A stretch of DNA of 64,000 nt from positions 930,001 to 994,000 of the forward strand of contig NZ_JAERRB010000001.1 of assembly GCF_016735595.1 (NCBI RefSeq), read 5' to 3'. Numbering within the stretch: the stretch's first letter is position 1; every line of letters starts with the position of its first letter. The position numbers and the translations under genes were made by a program. Positions 1 through 8,056 of this stretch are shown piece by piece. The DNA is from Chryseolinea lacunae. GTDB taxonomy: Bacteria > Bacteroidota > Bacteroidia > Cytophagales > Cyclobacteriaceae. The notes under the pieces are model-generated. The model did not search any database. It was given only the letters and a program-made list of their open reading frames with translations, and was not told the DNA's origin.

Positions 1-1
1 C

Positions 2-139
2 TGGTTCGGCACGCCGTTGTTGTATCTGTTCATTCGCATGGCGTATGTTTTTCCCGCACTGATCGTCTTCATGTATCAAAGACGGTCGCTGGTCGATCAG
101 GATGAACGGAAGAGGAATCGGTCGATGAGGCTTGGTTAG
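2..139 (+). CDS. C-terminal end of a membrane protein (partial)
   Basis: The frame is open from the window edge and ends at a TAG at 137-139. The 45 visible residues begin with a hydrophobic stretch rich in aromatic and aliphatic residues (WFGTPLLYLFIRMAYVFPA, then LIVFMYQ) and end in a very basic tail (RRSLVDQDERKRNRSMRLG). This is the pattern of a last transmembrane helix followed by a cytoplasmic positive tail. The family cannot be told from this fragment. The stop overlaps the stop of the convergent toxin gene by four bases. Confidence 0.55.
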   Translation, partial: WFGTPLLYLFIRMAYVFPALIVFMYQRRSLVDQDERKRNRSMRLG

Positions 140-420
140 TAGTGATATCGAACCTGGAGGATGCAAAGGTTTTGGATACTCTTTTTTGTTCTCGAATCGA
201 TTGTTGTTTCGATCCTGTAAACGATCCGATGTTCATCGGTGATTCGTCGCGACCAGTATCCTGAAAGATTTCCTTTAAGCGCTTCAGGTTTGCCAATACC
301 CTTAAAAGGATCTCTGCAGATATCCCTGATCAAATCATTCACCCGGTTTAGAATCTTTGCGTCGTTAGCCTGCCAATGGGAATAATCTCCCCAGCCTGTC
401 GGGGTAAACTTGATGTTCAT
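136..420 (-). CDS. yoeB: YoeB/Txe-family mRNA endoribonuclease toxin
   Basis: Toxin of a type II pair; the family binds the ribosomal A site and cleaves mRNA. The 94-residue protein shows the family core with GKPEALKG and YWSRRITDEHRIVYRI. The residues matching the catalytic Glu46, Arg65 and the C-terminal His-Tyr of E. coli YoeB are present as E46, R65 and H93-Y94. It is about ten residues longer than E. coli YoeB because of an insertion before the last strand (about residues 71-83). Its ATG directly follows the antitoxin stop with no gap, as expected for antitoxin-first operons. Family assignment is strong; activity is inferred. Confidence 0.92.
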   Translation of the reverse strand: MNIKFTPTGWGDYSHWQANDAKILNRVNDLIRDICRDPFKGIGKPEALKGNLSGYWSRRITDEHRIVYRIETTIDSRTKKSIQNLCILQVRYHY

Positions 421-756
421 TTACTTCTTCTTTCGGTTAACGCGGCCTTCGCCGGATTTCTTTGCCACAACACCAACCTTTTTCTTTGGGACACGAACGC
501 CGGCAGGCTTTGGATTGTCCATTTCAACATACTCACCACGCTGATCCTGCGCGATGGCCTCCATCAGGCGAGTGGTGTTGGCTGGTGTTGACAGAAGATA
601 ATTCGTTTCCTCCATAGCGTTGTATTGTTCCAGCGTCAATACAACGAAATTTCTGTTTTTAGGTCCAGACAAGATAAGAATGTCCTTGTCGTCCTCGAGT
701 TTTTTGAGTTGTTCTTTCATGTTCGCACGGAATTGTGTTACAGTTGCTGTTTTCAT
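421..756 (-). CDS. yefM: YefM/Phd-family antitoxin with long basic tail
   Basis: Antitoxin that should bind YoeB through its C-terminal half and repress its own promoter through its N-terminal half. The N-terminus (MKTATVTQFRANMKEQL) and LSGPKNRNFVVLTLEQYNAME match the Phd/YefM fold. Residues 82-111 form an extra tail with about eleven Lys or Arg (PKKK, VAKKSGEGRVNRKKK); classical YefM ends near residue 83-92. The tail could add DNA or RNA affinity, but that is inference. It is the first gene of the pair, upstream of the toxin, with GTAC-centred repeats just before its start. Confidence 0.88.
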   Translation of the reverse strand: MKTATVTQFRANMKEQLKKLEDDKDILILSGPKNRNFVVLTLEQYNAMEETNYLLSTPANTTRLMEAIAQDQRGEYVEMDNPKPAGVRVPKKKVGVVAKKSGEGRVNRKKK

Positions 757-777
757 GTGTAATAGCCCCTCAAATAA

Positions 778-808
778 ACGTACGTAAATATATACAAAAA
801 AAAGTACA
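778..808 (-). promoter_or_regulatory. Possible YefM operator
   Basis: An 8-base palindrome ACGTACGT (778-785) and a second GTAC core (804-807) sit 22 to 52 bases before the antitoxin ATG in an A/T-rich stretch. E. coli YefM recognises palindromes with a TGTACA core, so the position and the core fit autoregulation. The match is short and could be chance. Confidence 0.35.
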
Positions 809-888
809 TATTTAACAAAGACAAAATCAGGTTCCTCCTGTAATTATCTTTCTCTACCTTCGACCTATCTATCAAAGACATTTTCTCC

Positions 889-1380
889 TTGGAGACTGCA
901 GAAGAAAAAAGATTCATTAACCTCATCAACGAGCACCAGGGACTCATCCACAAGGTCTGCATCATGTATGAGAACGACCCCGATGTGCGCAACGACCTGT
1001 TTCAGGAAATTGTGCTGCAACTGTGGAAATCGTTTGCCTCGTTTCGCGGCGAAGCCAAGATCACCACGTGGATGTATCGCATTGCCCTGAACACGGCCAT
1101 TTCGGGGTTCCGAAAGCAAACCCGGCATGTGAAAACCGAAGACCTCAAAGAACTGCACCTCAACATCTCCGACGGCTGGGCCGACGATCGTGAAGAAGAA
1201 GTGCAACGCCTCCACTGGGCCATCCGGCAACTGTCGGAAATTGAGCGGGCCATGATCATGATGGCCCTCGAAGAAGTGCCGTATGAAGAGATTGCCGAAA
1301 CCATTGGCATAACACAAAACAATGTGCGGGTCAGAATGAACCGCATCCGTGAAAAACTCAAAAAACTTATGTGCCCCTGA
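889..1380 (+). CDS. ECF RNA polymerase sigma factor
   Basis: Group 4 (ECF) sigma-70 of 163 residues. Region 2 is seen as DLFQEIVLQLWKSF with AKITTWMYRIALNTA (about residues 35-72) and region 4 as LSEIERAMIMMALEEVPYEE followed by IAETIGITQNNVRVRMNRI (about 115-155). There is no ATG in front of region 2: the frame is open from 844 and the best start is a TTG at 889, with ATT at 880 an alternative. Three bases separate it from the next gene, a membrane protein that is probably its regulatory partner. Target genes are unknown. Confidence 0.88.
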   Translation: METAEEKRFINLINEHQGLIHKVCIMYENDPDVRNDLFQEIVLQLWKSFASFRGEAKITTWMYRIALNTAISGFRKQTRHVKTEDLKELHLNISDGWADDREEEVQRLHWAIRQLSEIERAMIMMALEEVPYEEIAETIGITQNNVRVRMNRIREKLKKLMCP

Positions 1381-1383
1381 CCC

Positions 1384-1995
1384 ATGGAACTCGAAGATTT
1401 GAAAAGCATATGGAAAAGCAGCGAGCCGTCCTTTCAACCAAAGGACGCCTCCGAAATTGCGTCCATGTTAACGGGAAAAAGCCGCTCCATCATCGACAAG
1501 CTGAAACGCAACGTGTGGTTCGAACTTATCCTGACCCTGGCATTGAGCGTGGGTCTGCTGGTGTATTCGCTCACACTTCCCTCCGGGTTGCTGAAGTGGG
1601 CTTTCATCTCCGTCTTGCTCATTTGCCTGGCCTACACATTCTACTACATTAAAAAGCTGATGTTGCTGAACCGGTTCAACCCCGCCACCGGCAACATACA
1701 CGCCAACCTCGTGTCGCTCATCGACAACCTCACCGGCTACCTGAAGTTCTACAAACGCAGCTATTCCATTCTCTATCCGATTTACTTTGTGCTGGTGCTT
1801 CTCTTGGGCCTTATCGAGCGGGGCGCCGATCAGTTTCTCGACCACCTGGCTAAAACCAAAACCATTGTCTCGCTGGTGTCTATGGCGGGCCTTGTGTTTT
1901 TTCTCAGCACATCGTTCACCAACTGGTATCTCAAAAAACTGTATGGCAATCACCTCGACAAACTGAAAGGGTTGCTGCGCGATCTCGAACAATAA
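1384..1995 (+). CDS. Membrane protein, possible anti-sigma partner of the ECF factor
   Basis: 203 residues with a soluble N-terminus (MELEDLKSIWKSSEP) and four likely membrane segments: about 43-60, 66-88, 127-146 and 160-180. The N-terminal segment of about 40 residues starting with an LKxxWK motif is common in Bacteroidota proteins encoded directly behind ECF sigma factors, some annotated as anti-sigma or as unknown. I see no zinc-binding HxxxCxxC motif. The three-base spacing to the sigma factor supports one transcript. The anti-sigma role is inferred from position only. Confidence 0.6.
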   Translation: MELEDLKSIWKSSEPSFQPKDASEIASMLTGKSRSIIDKLKRNVWFELILTLALSVGLLVYSLTLPSGLLKWAFISVLLICLAYTFYYIKKLMLLNRFNPATGNIHANLVSLIDNLTGYLKFYKRSYSILYPIYFVLVLLLGLIERGADQFLDHLAKTKTIVSLVSMAGLVFFLSTSFTNWYLKKLYGNHLDKLKGLLRDLEQ

Positions 1996-2037
1996 AAAAA
2001 TCAACTTTCATTTCACACTTCCAGTAATCACAACTCT

Positions 2038-2931
2038 ATGAAGCGTCATCACGTCTACCTCGTTGTTCTTTTCATGTCCGTTGTTTGTCAATCTGCCGTG
2101 GCCCAGAAGCCTGTGGAGAACGCCGTGTTTTGGGAAGTGAGCGGCAATGGTCTGACAAAGCCGTCGTATCTCTTTGGCACCTTTCACCTGAAGGGCGCGC
2201 ACTATGTAGACAGCCTAACACAGGTGATGGACAAATTTAAAAGCAGCTCCGCCCTGGTAGGAGAATTGCTGATCGACAGCACCCTCACCATGAAGATGAT
2301 GAGCGCCTCGATCATGAAAGACACCACTCTCGACAAACTGCTGGGTGCCGACGACTATCAAAAGACTGCCGTCTGGCTAAAAGAAGTATCGGGCTACGAC
2401 CTGAAACTTTTCAACACCATGAACCCCATGACCATCCAGATTGTGTTGATGAGCATGGTGCAACAAAAATATTTCCCCATGAACGGGCCACAAGACGCTC
2501 CCATGGACATCTACTTTCAGCAAGAGGCCAAGAAATCAAATAAGAAACTTGTGGGCCTCGAAACTTTCGACGACCAGCTGAAGGCCCTCTTCGGTCAGTT
2601 CACCCTGAAACGTCAGGCCGAAATGCTGATGGAGTTTGTGAATGAAAAAGACAAAGCAAAAGACGAAATCATTGCCATGAACCGCCACTATCGCGAAGGC
2701 AACCTGATGAAGCTGGAAGAGCTGATGGCTAAACAAACCTACACCGAAAAGGAAGCCACGGTGATGCTCTACGACCGGAACGCAAAATGGATGGAACAAT
2801 TGCCGCAGCTCATGAAAACACAACAGACTTTTGTGGCCGTGGGCGCGCTTCACCTCGCCGGCAAAATGGGACTGGTCTCATTGCTGCGCAAGGCGGGCTA
2901 CACTGTGAAACCGCTGAAGACGTTATTATAG
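2038..2931 (+). CDS. TraB/GumN family secreted protein
   Basis: 297 residues with a signal peptide ending near AVAQ (residue 23). The family hallmarks are both present: LFGTFHLKGAHYVD near residue 45 (GTxH motif) and FVAVGALHLAGKMGLV near residue 275 (GxxH motif). TraB/GumN/PrgY proteins resemble Tiki-type metallopeptidases, so a periplasmic peptidase role is plausible but not proven. It stands alone downstream of the ECF pair and its stop overlaps the convergent downstream gene by six bases. Confidence 0.85.
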   Translation: MKRHHVYLVVLFMSVVCQSAVAQKPVENAVFWEVSGNGLTKPSYLFGTFHLKGAHYVDSLTQVMDKFKSSSALVGELLIDSTLTMKMMSASIMKDTTLDKLLGADDYQKTAVWLKEVSGYDLKLFNTMNPMTIQIVLMSMVQQKYFPMNGPQDAPMDIYFQQEAKKSNKKLVGLETFDDQLKALFGQFTLKRQAEMLMEFVNEKDKAKDEIIAMNRHYREGNLMKLEELMAKQTYTEKEATVMLYDRNAKWMEQLPQLMKTQQTFVAVGALHLAGKMGLVSLLRKAGYTVKPLKTLL

Positions 2932-3621
2932 CCCTGCGTGGTACGTTGCCAACACTTCCGTTAACCCGTTTTTCATGGCCGTGGCGATATCGTCCCACAC
3001 GGGTGTGCCGATATATTTTTGATTGAGTTCAATTTCGATGCCTGCATACTTCCGATCATTGAAAACAGTGCGGAGGTAGGTTGGAAACCCATCGTCAATT
3101 CCCTTATACGGTTCATTAAACTGAATTACCAATCCCGGTAAATGTGGGGCTAGAGCTTCGGCATAGCGTTCGCAGAATGTGGCCTCGCTGCTGCGGGCCG
3201 GATCGAACAACAGGCCAACATCAACCGTGCGCACAACGTTGTTCAGCACGGGGGTGAAGGAATGGATGGCCAGGTGAAGGGTGGTTTCGGATGCGCGCTG
3301 AATGAGGTCTTCCACGCTGGACCGGTGCGGATGATAATACTCCTCCAAAATGCGCAGGCGCTCGTCGTCGGTGAGGTGTTGCACATATTCCGAAAACAGG
3401 GCCGAATGATGCAGCGACCTGTTGGGCTCCACCAGCAGGCGTGTGGTTTCACAAATCCACAACGGCGCGGCCAACTGGCCCGATAGGTAACGGGCCATCT
3501 CCAACGCGCCAGGGTCCCAGCCCCGGTGCGACTGCAACACGTCGTGGCGTCCCTCAAAAAAGTGGCTGTAGGCCGTGGGCACTGCATTGCCCGCATGCTC
3601 GCAAGTGAAGATGAGGTTCAT
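2926..3621 (-). CDS. N-formylglutamate amidohydrolase-like protein
   Basis: 231 residues. FTCEHAGNAVP at the N-terminus, LLVEPNRSLHH near 65, LAIHSFTPVLN near 118 and the late YAGIEIELNQKYI segment match the N-formylglutamate amidohydrolase (FGase) family, zinc-type enzymes of the peptidase M14-like fold that release formate or another acyl group from an amino acid. No histidine degradation gene is nearby, so HutG function is unlikely. Members of this family are sometimes linked with ATP-grasp/GCS2 peptide ligase loci, and such an operon lies 2 kb away on the same strand. The substrate is unknown. Confidence 0.8.
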   Translation of the reverse strand: MNLIFTCEHAGNAVPTAYSHFFEGRHDVLQSHRGWDPGALEMARYLSGQLAAPLWICETTRLLVEPNRSLHHSALFSEYVQHLTDDERLRILEEYYHPHRSSVEDLIQRASETTLHLAIHSFTPVLNNVVRTVDVGLLFDPARSSEATFCERYAEALAPHLPGLVIQFNEPYKGIDDGFPTYLRTVFNDRKYAGIEIELNQKYIGTPVWDDIATAMKNGLTEVLATYHAGL

Positions 3622-3831
3622 AATTTATTTCAACAAAAATAAGGATGCGAAGGTTATTCGCACACCGTGGGCGGGCACATCGCCCTGTTCACCGCTTAAC
3701 TTTTCGCCCCGGTGCTCATCTTTTCACCACAACCTTCGTTCAAATCAAAGCCTTACCCGTGGTTTTTGCATTTAAACGGGGGTCTGACTTGTCCGATTTT
3801 TAATTTCACGTTTTGAAACCGAATTTTGGAA
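3622..3831. other. Divergent intergenic region, no clear feature
   Basis: About 210 bases separate two divergently transcribed genes. It is A/T-rich close to both starts, which fits promoters in both directions, but no TAnnTTTG box of good quality, hairpin or repeat could be supported. Confidence 0.4.
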
Positions 3832-4734
3832 ATGCGTTTACGCGAAAAACTTGAAGCCCCGTTTCCGTATTACCTGAACGACGAACGCAAGAACGTTGTG
3901 TTCATTCTGTTTGTGAGCGCGTTTGTGGTCTTCTTCCTGCAGGTCTATCATGTGTCGCATCACCACCACATCATCACCATCGGGCACAAATTCATTTTCG
4001 GAGGCATCACCTTTCTGGTGCTCATAGTCGACATTGTTGTGCTGCCCCGTTTTTTCCCAAAAGCCTTTGACCCGGCACACTGGACGGTAGGGAAATACAT
4101 CCTGCTCACGCTGTTGCATTGTGTAGGCATCGGGGCCGTCATTCCCGTAGTGGAGAAGCTCTTCCTGTTTCCCGAGATGCCGTTTTGGGAACTGGTGGAG
4201 GGATCTAACCGACAGATCGCCCAAACCGGGGTGATCACCATCACCATCATGACCCTGTTTCTGCGCAACAATGTGCTGAAGCAGAATCTGCGCAGCGCCA
4301 CCAAAGCCAACCAGGAACTGGACAAGATCAAAACCCTGAAAAAGGAGAACCTGGCCGGCAACGGACAAAACCTCCACCTGACCCTGCATTCAGAGACCAC
4401 CGAAACCCTGAGCTTCCACCTCCCCGACCTGCTCTACATCGAGGCCGACGACAACTATTCTACCGTGGTGTGGCGCGATGGCAAGGGCATACACAAAAAA
4501 CTGCTGCGGGCAAACCTCAAGAACATAGAAGGGCAGATCGACAACAACTTTGCCATCCGGTGTCACCGCTCCTATCTCGTGAACGTGAACGCCATCGGGA
4601 ACATCAGTGGCAACGCCAACGGCTACAAACTCCAGATTCTGGACACCGACATCTCCATTCCCGTGTCGCGGGCCAAGGGCAAAGAGCTCATCGACAAGAT
4701 CCAGCAGCTGCGCAACGCCATGGAAGTGGCCTGA
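3832..4734 (+). CDS. Membrane-anchored LytTR transcription regulator
   Basis: 300 residues from ATG 3832; a TTG two codons earlier is possible. Four transmembrane helices lie in the first 150 residues (roughly 22-40, 48-71, 86-110, 130-148), then a short coiled linker (KANQELDKIKTLKKENL) and a LytTR DNA-binding domain from about 180 to 290 (LLYIEADDNYSTVVW, FAIRCHRSYLVNVNAI, ISGNANGYKLQI). There is no receiver domain, so the signal probably enters through the membrane part. Such 4TM-LytTR proteins are common in Bacteroidota. Ligand and regulon are unknown. Confidence 0.88.
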   Translation: MRLREKLEAPFPYYLNDERKNVVFILFVSAFVVFFLQVYHVSHHHHIITIGHKFIFGGITFLVLIVDIVVLPRFFPKAFDPAHWTVGKYILLTLLHCVGIGAVIPVVEKLFLFPEMPFWELVEGSNRQIAQTGVITITIMTLFLRNNVLKQNLRSATKANQELDKIKTLKKENLAGNGQNLHLTLHSETTETLSFHLPDLLYIEADDNYSTVVWRDGKGIHKKLLRANLKNIEGQIDNNFAIRCHRSYLVNVNAIGNISGNANGYKLQILDTDISIPVSRAKGKELIDKIQQLRNAMEVA

Positions 4735-4882
4735 CCGGCATCGCCATTCACCCCAAAACGCTTCTGGCTCACCCCAAGCTTGCACACTTGGCCACAAGTT
4801 CGGCGCCGTTCGCTCCATTGCGCGGCATCGGGGCAGCCTCTTGCCGTTCTTCGCGTTGCTATTTCTAATAAATGACAACGCT

Positions 4883-5302
4883 ATGAAAAAATCTATCCTC
4901 TTCTTGATTGTGCTGGCCGGTTGTGCGATCCACGCCGTGGCCCAGGAAAAAGCTGCTCCCCGTTCCGAATTTCTCATCGAGCTCTCGGCGTCGGCCGTGG
5001 ATGTGAAGGCCGGAGAATCGCGCGATGTGACCTTGCAGGTGAACCGCTCGAAAGCCTATTCCAAATTCAAAGGAGTTTTGGGCGTGTCGTCAGGATTGCC
5101 CGAGGGTGTTACCGTGTCGTTTGCGCCTGCGCAGGATGTGGATGGAAGCAGCGTGGTGACCATCGCCGCCGATGCCACCGCCAAACCCGGCACCTATACG
5201 TTGATTCTCAACGGCACACTGCAACATAAAACCAAGGGCGCCACACTCGCCCTCACCGTGCAGGAAGGTGCAGGCCACACCGTGACCTCCATTCACGAAT
5301 AA
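4883..5302 (+). CDS. Small secreted protein with a predicted beta-sandwich
   Basis: 139 residues from ATG 4883, chosen because it begins a clear signal peptide (MKKSILFLIVLAGCAIHAVAQ). The longer open frame upstream overlaps the LytTR gene and reads like a shadow. The mature part alternates short hydrophobic strands (SVDVKAGESRDVTLQVNRS, VTVSFAPAQDVDG, PGTYTLILNGT) as in Ig-like or NPCBM-associated extracellular domains. The gap to the preceding regulator is 148 bases. I do not recognise a named family. Confidence 0.7.
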   Translation: MKKSILFLIVLAGCAIHAVAQEKAAPRSEFLIELSASAVDVKAGESRDVTLQVNRSKAYSKFKGVLGVSSGLPEGVTVSFAPAQDVDGSSVVTIAADATAKPGTYTLILNGTLQHKTKGATLALTVQEGAGHTVTSIHE

Positions 5303-5328
5303 GACATTAACCTAGATTGCGTTCTGCG

Positions 5329-5354
5329 GCCTTTGCGGGGAAACCTGCAAAGGC
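5329..5354. terminator. Hairpin terminator between convergent genes
   Basis: An 11-base-pair stem (one G-T pair) closes a GAAA tetraloop: GCCTTTGCGGG pairs with the CCTGCAAAGGC half. It lies between the stop of the secreted protein and the stop of the GCS2 ligase, where a bidirectional terminator is expected. No long T-run follows on either side. Confidence 0.55.
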
Positions 5355-5370
5355 GCAAATGCGCGATGGA

Positions 5371-6609
5371 TCACGGCCTGAACATTTCGTTCGCGGCCAG
5401 ACACTGCGCCAGTTGTTTGTAGACTTCCACCACGCGTTCATGCGTAGGTTCTGCACCCGTGGCTTTCACCATGCGTTGTGCCAATGGACCATCTTCCAGA
5501 ATAACATCCAGTGGTTTTTTCCATTCTCCCAGTTTGCCCTGGGCAATCATCCGTTCCACAAGGTGCTTCAATATTTCTTGTGCTGTGGCTGCCTTGGCGG
5601 GCATGCCCAGCAAGGCCAGGTATTCGGCATTGGCAATGATGGCCTGCTGCCCTTTCTCTACCGTCTGGTCGAGCAACTGTGCCAGCACTTCCGTTTTCCA
5701 TTTCATTTGCGCTTCATGATCGATGAACTTCCCAGCCACCAGGGCCTTGATGAGTTCGATCACAAACGACACCACCGCGAGATCGGCCGACGGACATTCC
5801 TGTATGTCCATGATCCTGATTTCGATGGAGCCACGATCGAAGCGTGGTATGGCGCCGCGCGAGTTCACCCAGATGGGATTCAACTCCCCTTCCGGATCGA
5901 ACGGCGTGATGTCGGTCTTGATCTTTTCGTAGATGGTATTGAAATAGTTGCGCCGCGAGAACACCGCTTCGGGAATCACTTTGCCCGTGATGCAGGGAAT
6001 GCGCGATTGGTTTGTCTTATAATATTTCAACCGTGTGTCGAGCAGGCCGGTGAGGCGACCATCCAGAATGGGCGAGCTTGCACAGAGCGCGGGCAGCAAC
6101 GGCAACACCAGCCGGATTGCCGCATGAAGACGTGCAAACTCTTCGTCGTCATAGAACGGCAGGTTCAGGTGGGTGCTTTGCAGGTTTGACCAACCGTGAC
6201 CACGACAGTCGAATATTTTATTGTAGATCGTATAGACTTCGTTGTTCTCGTGAGGCCACAGTTTTGTTTCCGTCATCGGGTTCATGAACGGGTGGGCCGC
6301 AGACGGCAGCAGCATGGCATTCCACGACGCGAGAATGGTGTTGATGTCGGTCACGTTTTTGGCAAACTCTTTATCCAGCGCCACAAAGTCCGACTCGGGC
6401 TTGGTAGATTTTAATTCCACCACGTGCATCACCAGTTCGTTCGACCAGGTGACCATGCCTTTGTCTACGTCGCTGCCATAGTGGCCCAGCACGTGCTTCA
6501 GCAAGTCGTCGGTGATGGGTTTCACCTGCAGGGTGGTGCGGTCCACCAGCATGTATTCCAGTTCCACACCGTAGCCCTGGAAGAGGTGTATGCGTGAGGG
6601 TTGCGTCAT
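5371..6609 (-). CDS. GCS2-type carboxylate-amine ligase
   Basis: 412 residues of the glutamate-cysteine ligase GCS2 (YbdK-like) superfamily, which joins a carboxylate to an amine using ATP. Visible motifs are GVELEYMLVD (14-23), SAAHPFMNPM (about 102-111), NLQSTHLNLPF (about 142-152), CASSPILDGR (about 176-185) and IPRFDRGSIEIRIMDIQEC (about 255-273). It is the last gene of a four-gene minus-strand operon; its start is one base from the stop of the ATP-grasp ligase. No second glutathione gene (gshB) is visible, so classical glutathione synthesis is not supported. Both ligases in one operon suggest a small peptide or amide with at least two bonds. Confidence 0.85.
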   Translation of the reverse strand: MTQPSRIHLFQGYGVELEYMLVDRTTLQVKPITDDLLKHVLGHYGSDVDKGMVTWSNELVMHVVELKSTKPESDFVALDKEFAKNVTDINTILASWNAMLLPSAAHPFMNPMTETKLWPHENNEVYTIYNKIFDCRGHGWSNLQSTHLNLPFYDDEEFARLHAAIRLVLPLLPALCASSPILDGRLTGLLDTRLKYYKTNQSRIPCITGKVIPEAVFSRRNYFNTIYEKIKTDITPFDPEGELNPIWVNSRGAIPRFDRGSIEIRIMDIQECPSADLAVVSFVIELIKALVAGKFIDHEAQMKWKTEVLAQLLDQTVEKGQQAIIANAEYLALLGMPAKAATAQEILKHLVERMIAQGKLGEWKKPLDVILEDGPLAQRMVKATGAEPTHERVVEVYKQLAQCLAANEMFRP

Positions 6610-6610
6610 G

Positions 6611-8056
6611 TTACTTGTCGGCTTTGATCTTGTTTAGAAACACCTCCATGATGGTGGCATAGAGTTTATCTTTCAATATTTTGTCTTCCATGCCCGAGTC
6701 AATGTTGGGATTGTCGTTGATCTCGATCACATAGAACTTGCCGTCCACTTCTTTCATGTCCACACCATAGAGGCTGCGTCCAATGAGCGCGGTGGCTTTC
6801 AAGGCCGTGCGGATCAGCCCTGCCGGCGCGTTGTCTACTGCCACAGACTCAACATCGCCTTCGCGGTTTTGTTTTTCCGAATTCCAGTTCACGATCTGCC
6901 AGTGTTCGGTCGCCATAAAATATTTACACACATACAATGGCTTGCCGTCGATGATGCCCACGCGCCAGTCGAACGTGGTGGGCAGAAATTCCTGCGCAAT
7001 CAGCAACTCCGATTTCTGAAACATGTCGCCACACACCTTCTTGTATTCATCCGCATCCTTGATCTTGAACACCCCTTTGCTAAAAGCACCATCGGGTTGT
7101 TTGAGAATGAACGGATAGGGCAGCTTTTCGGGAAGCGTTTTATGATTTTCTTTGCTCACCACAAACGACTTGGGTGTGAGTATTTTGTTGGACGTAAGCA
7201 ATTCGTCCAGATACACCTTGTTGGTACACTTGAGTATGGATTCCGGATCGTCGATGACCGACAACCCCAGCGACTGGGCTTTCTTGGCAAAGCGAAACGT
7301 GTGATGGTTCACATACGTGGTTTCGCGAATGAACAGCGCGTCGTATTGAATAAGCTCGTCGAAGTCGTCGCGCGTGATGAGTTCCACATTGAAGCCCGCC
7401 TGGTCGCCGGCCTTGATAAATTTCTGAATGGCCTTTTCGTCAGAAGGCGGGTTGGGATCGTTCGGATCGACCAAAATGGCCAGGTCGTATTTTTTCTTGT
7501 CGGGCACCACGTCGCGTTTGCGCGACAGGTATCGTTCTACAGACGATCGCAGCAACGGCCAATCGCCTTCGGGCACCTCGCCCAAACTCAACGGCTTGAT
7601 GCTGTGCAAGGCCCACTTGCTTCGCTTGGTGAACTTGGCGTGCAGACATGGCGCCTGTATGTATTGAAAAAGCTGCTTGGCCAATTTGTTCAGGCGTTCC
7701 TCCTGCGTGCTGCCAAAGTAGATATCAAACTCCACCTTGTCTTTGTCCGACACGTTCTTGAATGCAGTTTGAATGAGGGCATCAAAGTCTTCAGACTCTT
7801 CCCGCAGAATGGACGGGAACCGCAGGTCCTGGATGGTCGACACGCCGGGCAGCACCTTGTGTTTGCGCGCTTCGGCCAGCAACGACACATAATAGCCCAG
7901 ACTTTGGTATTGATAGGACTTGCAAAGGTTAATCACCTTCAATCCACGCTCGGGATAATCGTCACTCTCGATGTAGTGTGACGGTGTGACCACCTTCACA
8001 TCTTCGAGGTTGAACTTCCAGAGTGCGGGGTTTTCAACGATTATGAGTTTTGGCAT
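6611..8056 (-). CDS. RimK-like ATP-grasp ligase with RLAN N-terminal domain
   Basis: 481 residues. The first about 190 match the RimK-like ATP-grasp N-terminal (RLAN) domain (MPKLIIVENPALWKF, INLCKSYQYQSLGYYVSLLA). The rest is an ATP-grasp fold with YPFILKQPDGAFSKGVFKI, LIAQEFLPTTFDWRVGIIDG and the Mg-binding VIEINDNPNIDSG near residue 443-455. RimK relatives add glutamate or other amino acids to a carboxylate through an acyl phosphate. It overlaps the upstream peptidase gene by 23 bases and abuts the GCS2 gene, so the three are surely co-expressed. The substrate is not predictable from sequence. Confidence 0.88.
   Translation of the reverse strand: MPKLIIVENPALWKFNLEDVKVVTPSHYIESDDYPERGLKVINLCKSYQYQSLGYYVSLLAEARKHKVLPGVSTIQDLRFPSILREESEDFDALIQTAFKNVSDKDKVEFDIYFGSTQEERLNKLAKQLFQYIQAPCLHAKFTKRSKWALHSIKPLSLGEVPEGDWPLLRSSVERYLSRKRDVVPDKKKYDLAILVDPNDPNPPSDEKAIQKFIKAGDQAGFNVELITRDDFDELIQYDALFIRETTYVNHHTFRFAKKAQSLGLSVIDDPESILKCTNKVYLDELLTSNKILTPKSFVVSKENHKTLPEKLPYPFILKQPDGAFSKGVFKIKDADEYKKVCGDMFQKSELLIAQEFLPTTFDWRVGIIDGKPLYVCKYFMATEHWQIVNWNSEKQNREGDVESVAVDNAPAGLIRTALKATALIGRSLYGVDMKEVDGKFYVIEINDNPNIDSGMEDKILKDKLYATIMEVFLNKIKADK

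Noticed and set aside
865-1437. 190-codon minus-strand frame opposite the ECF sigma gene
   Set aside because: Pure antisense shadow; Phe- and His-rich composition typical of reversed coding sequence.
5317-6189. 290-codon plus-strand frame opposite the GCS2 ligase
   Set aside because: Antisense of a gene with all family motifs; translation is His/Phe/Gln-rich shadow sequence.
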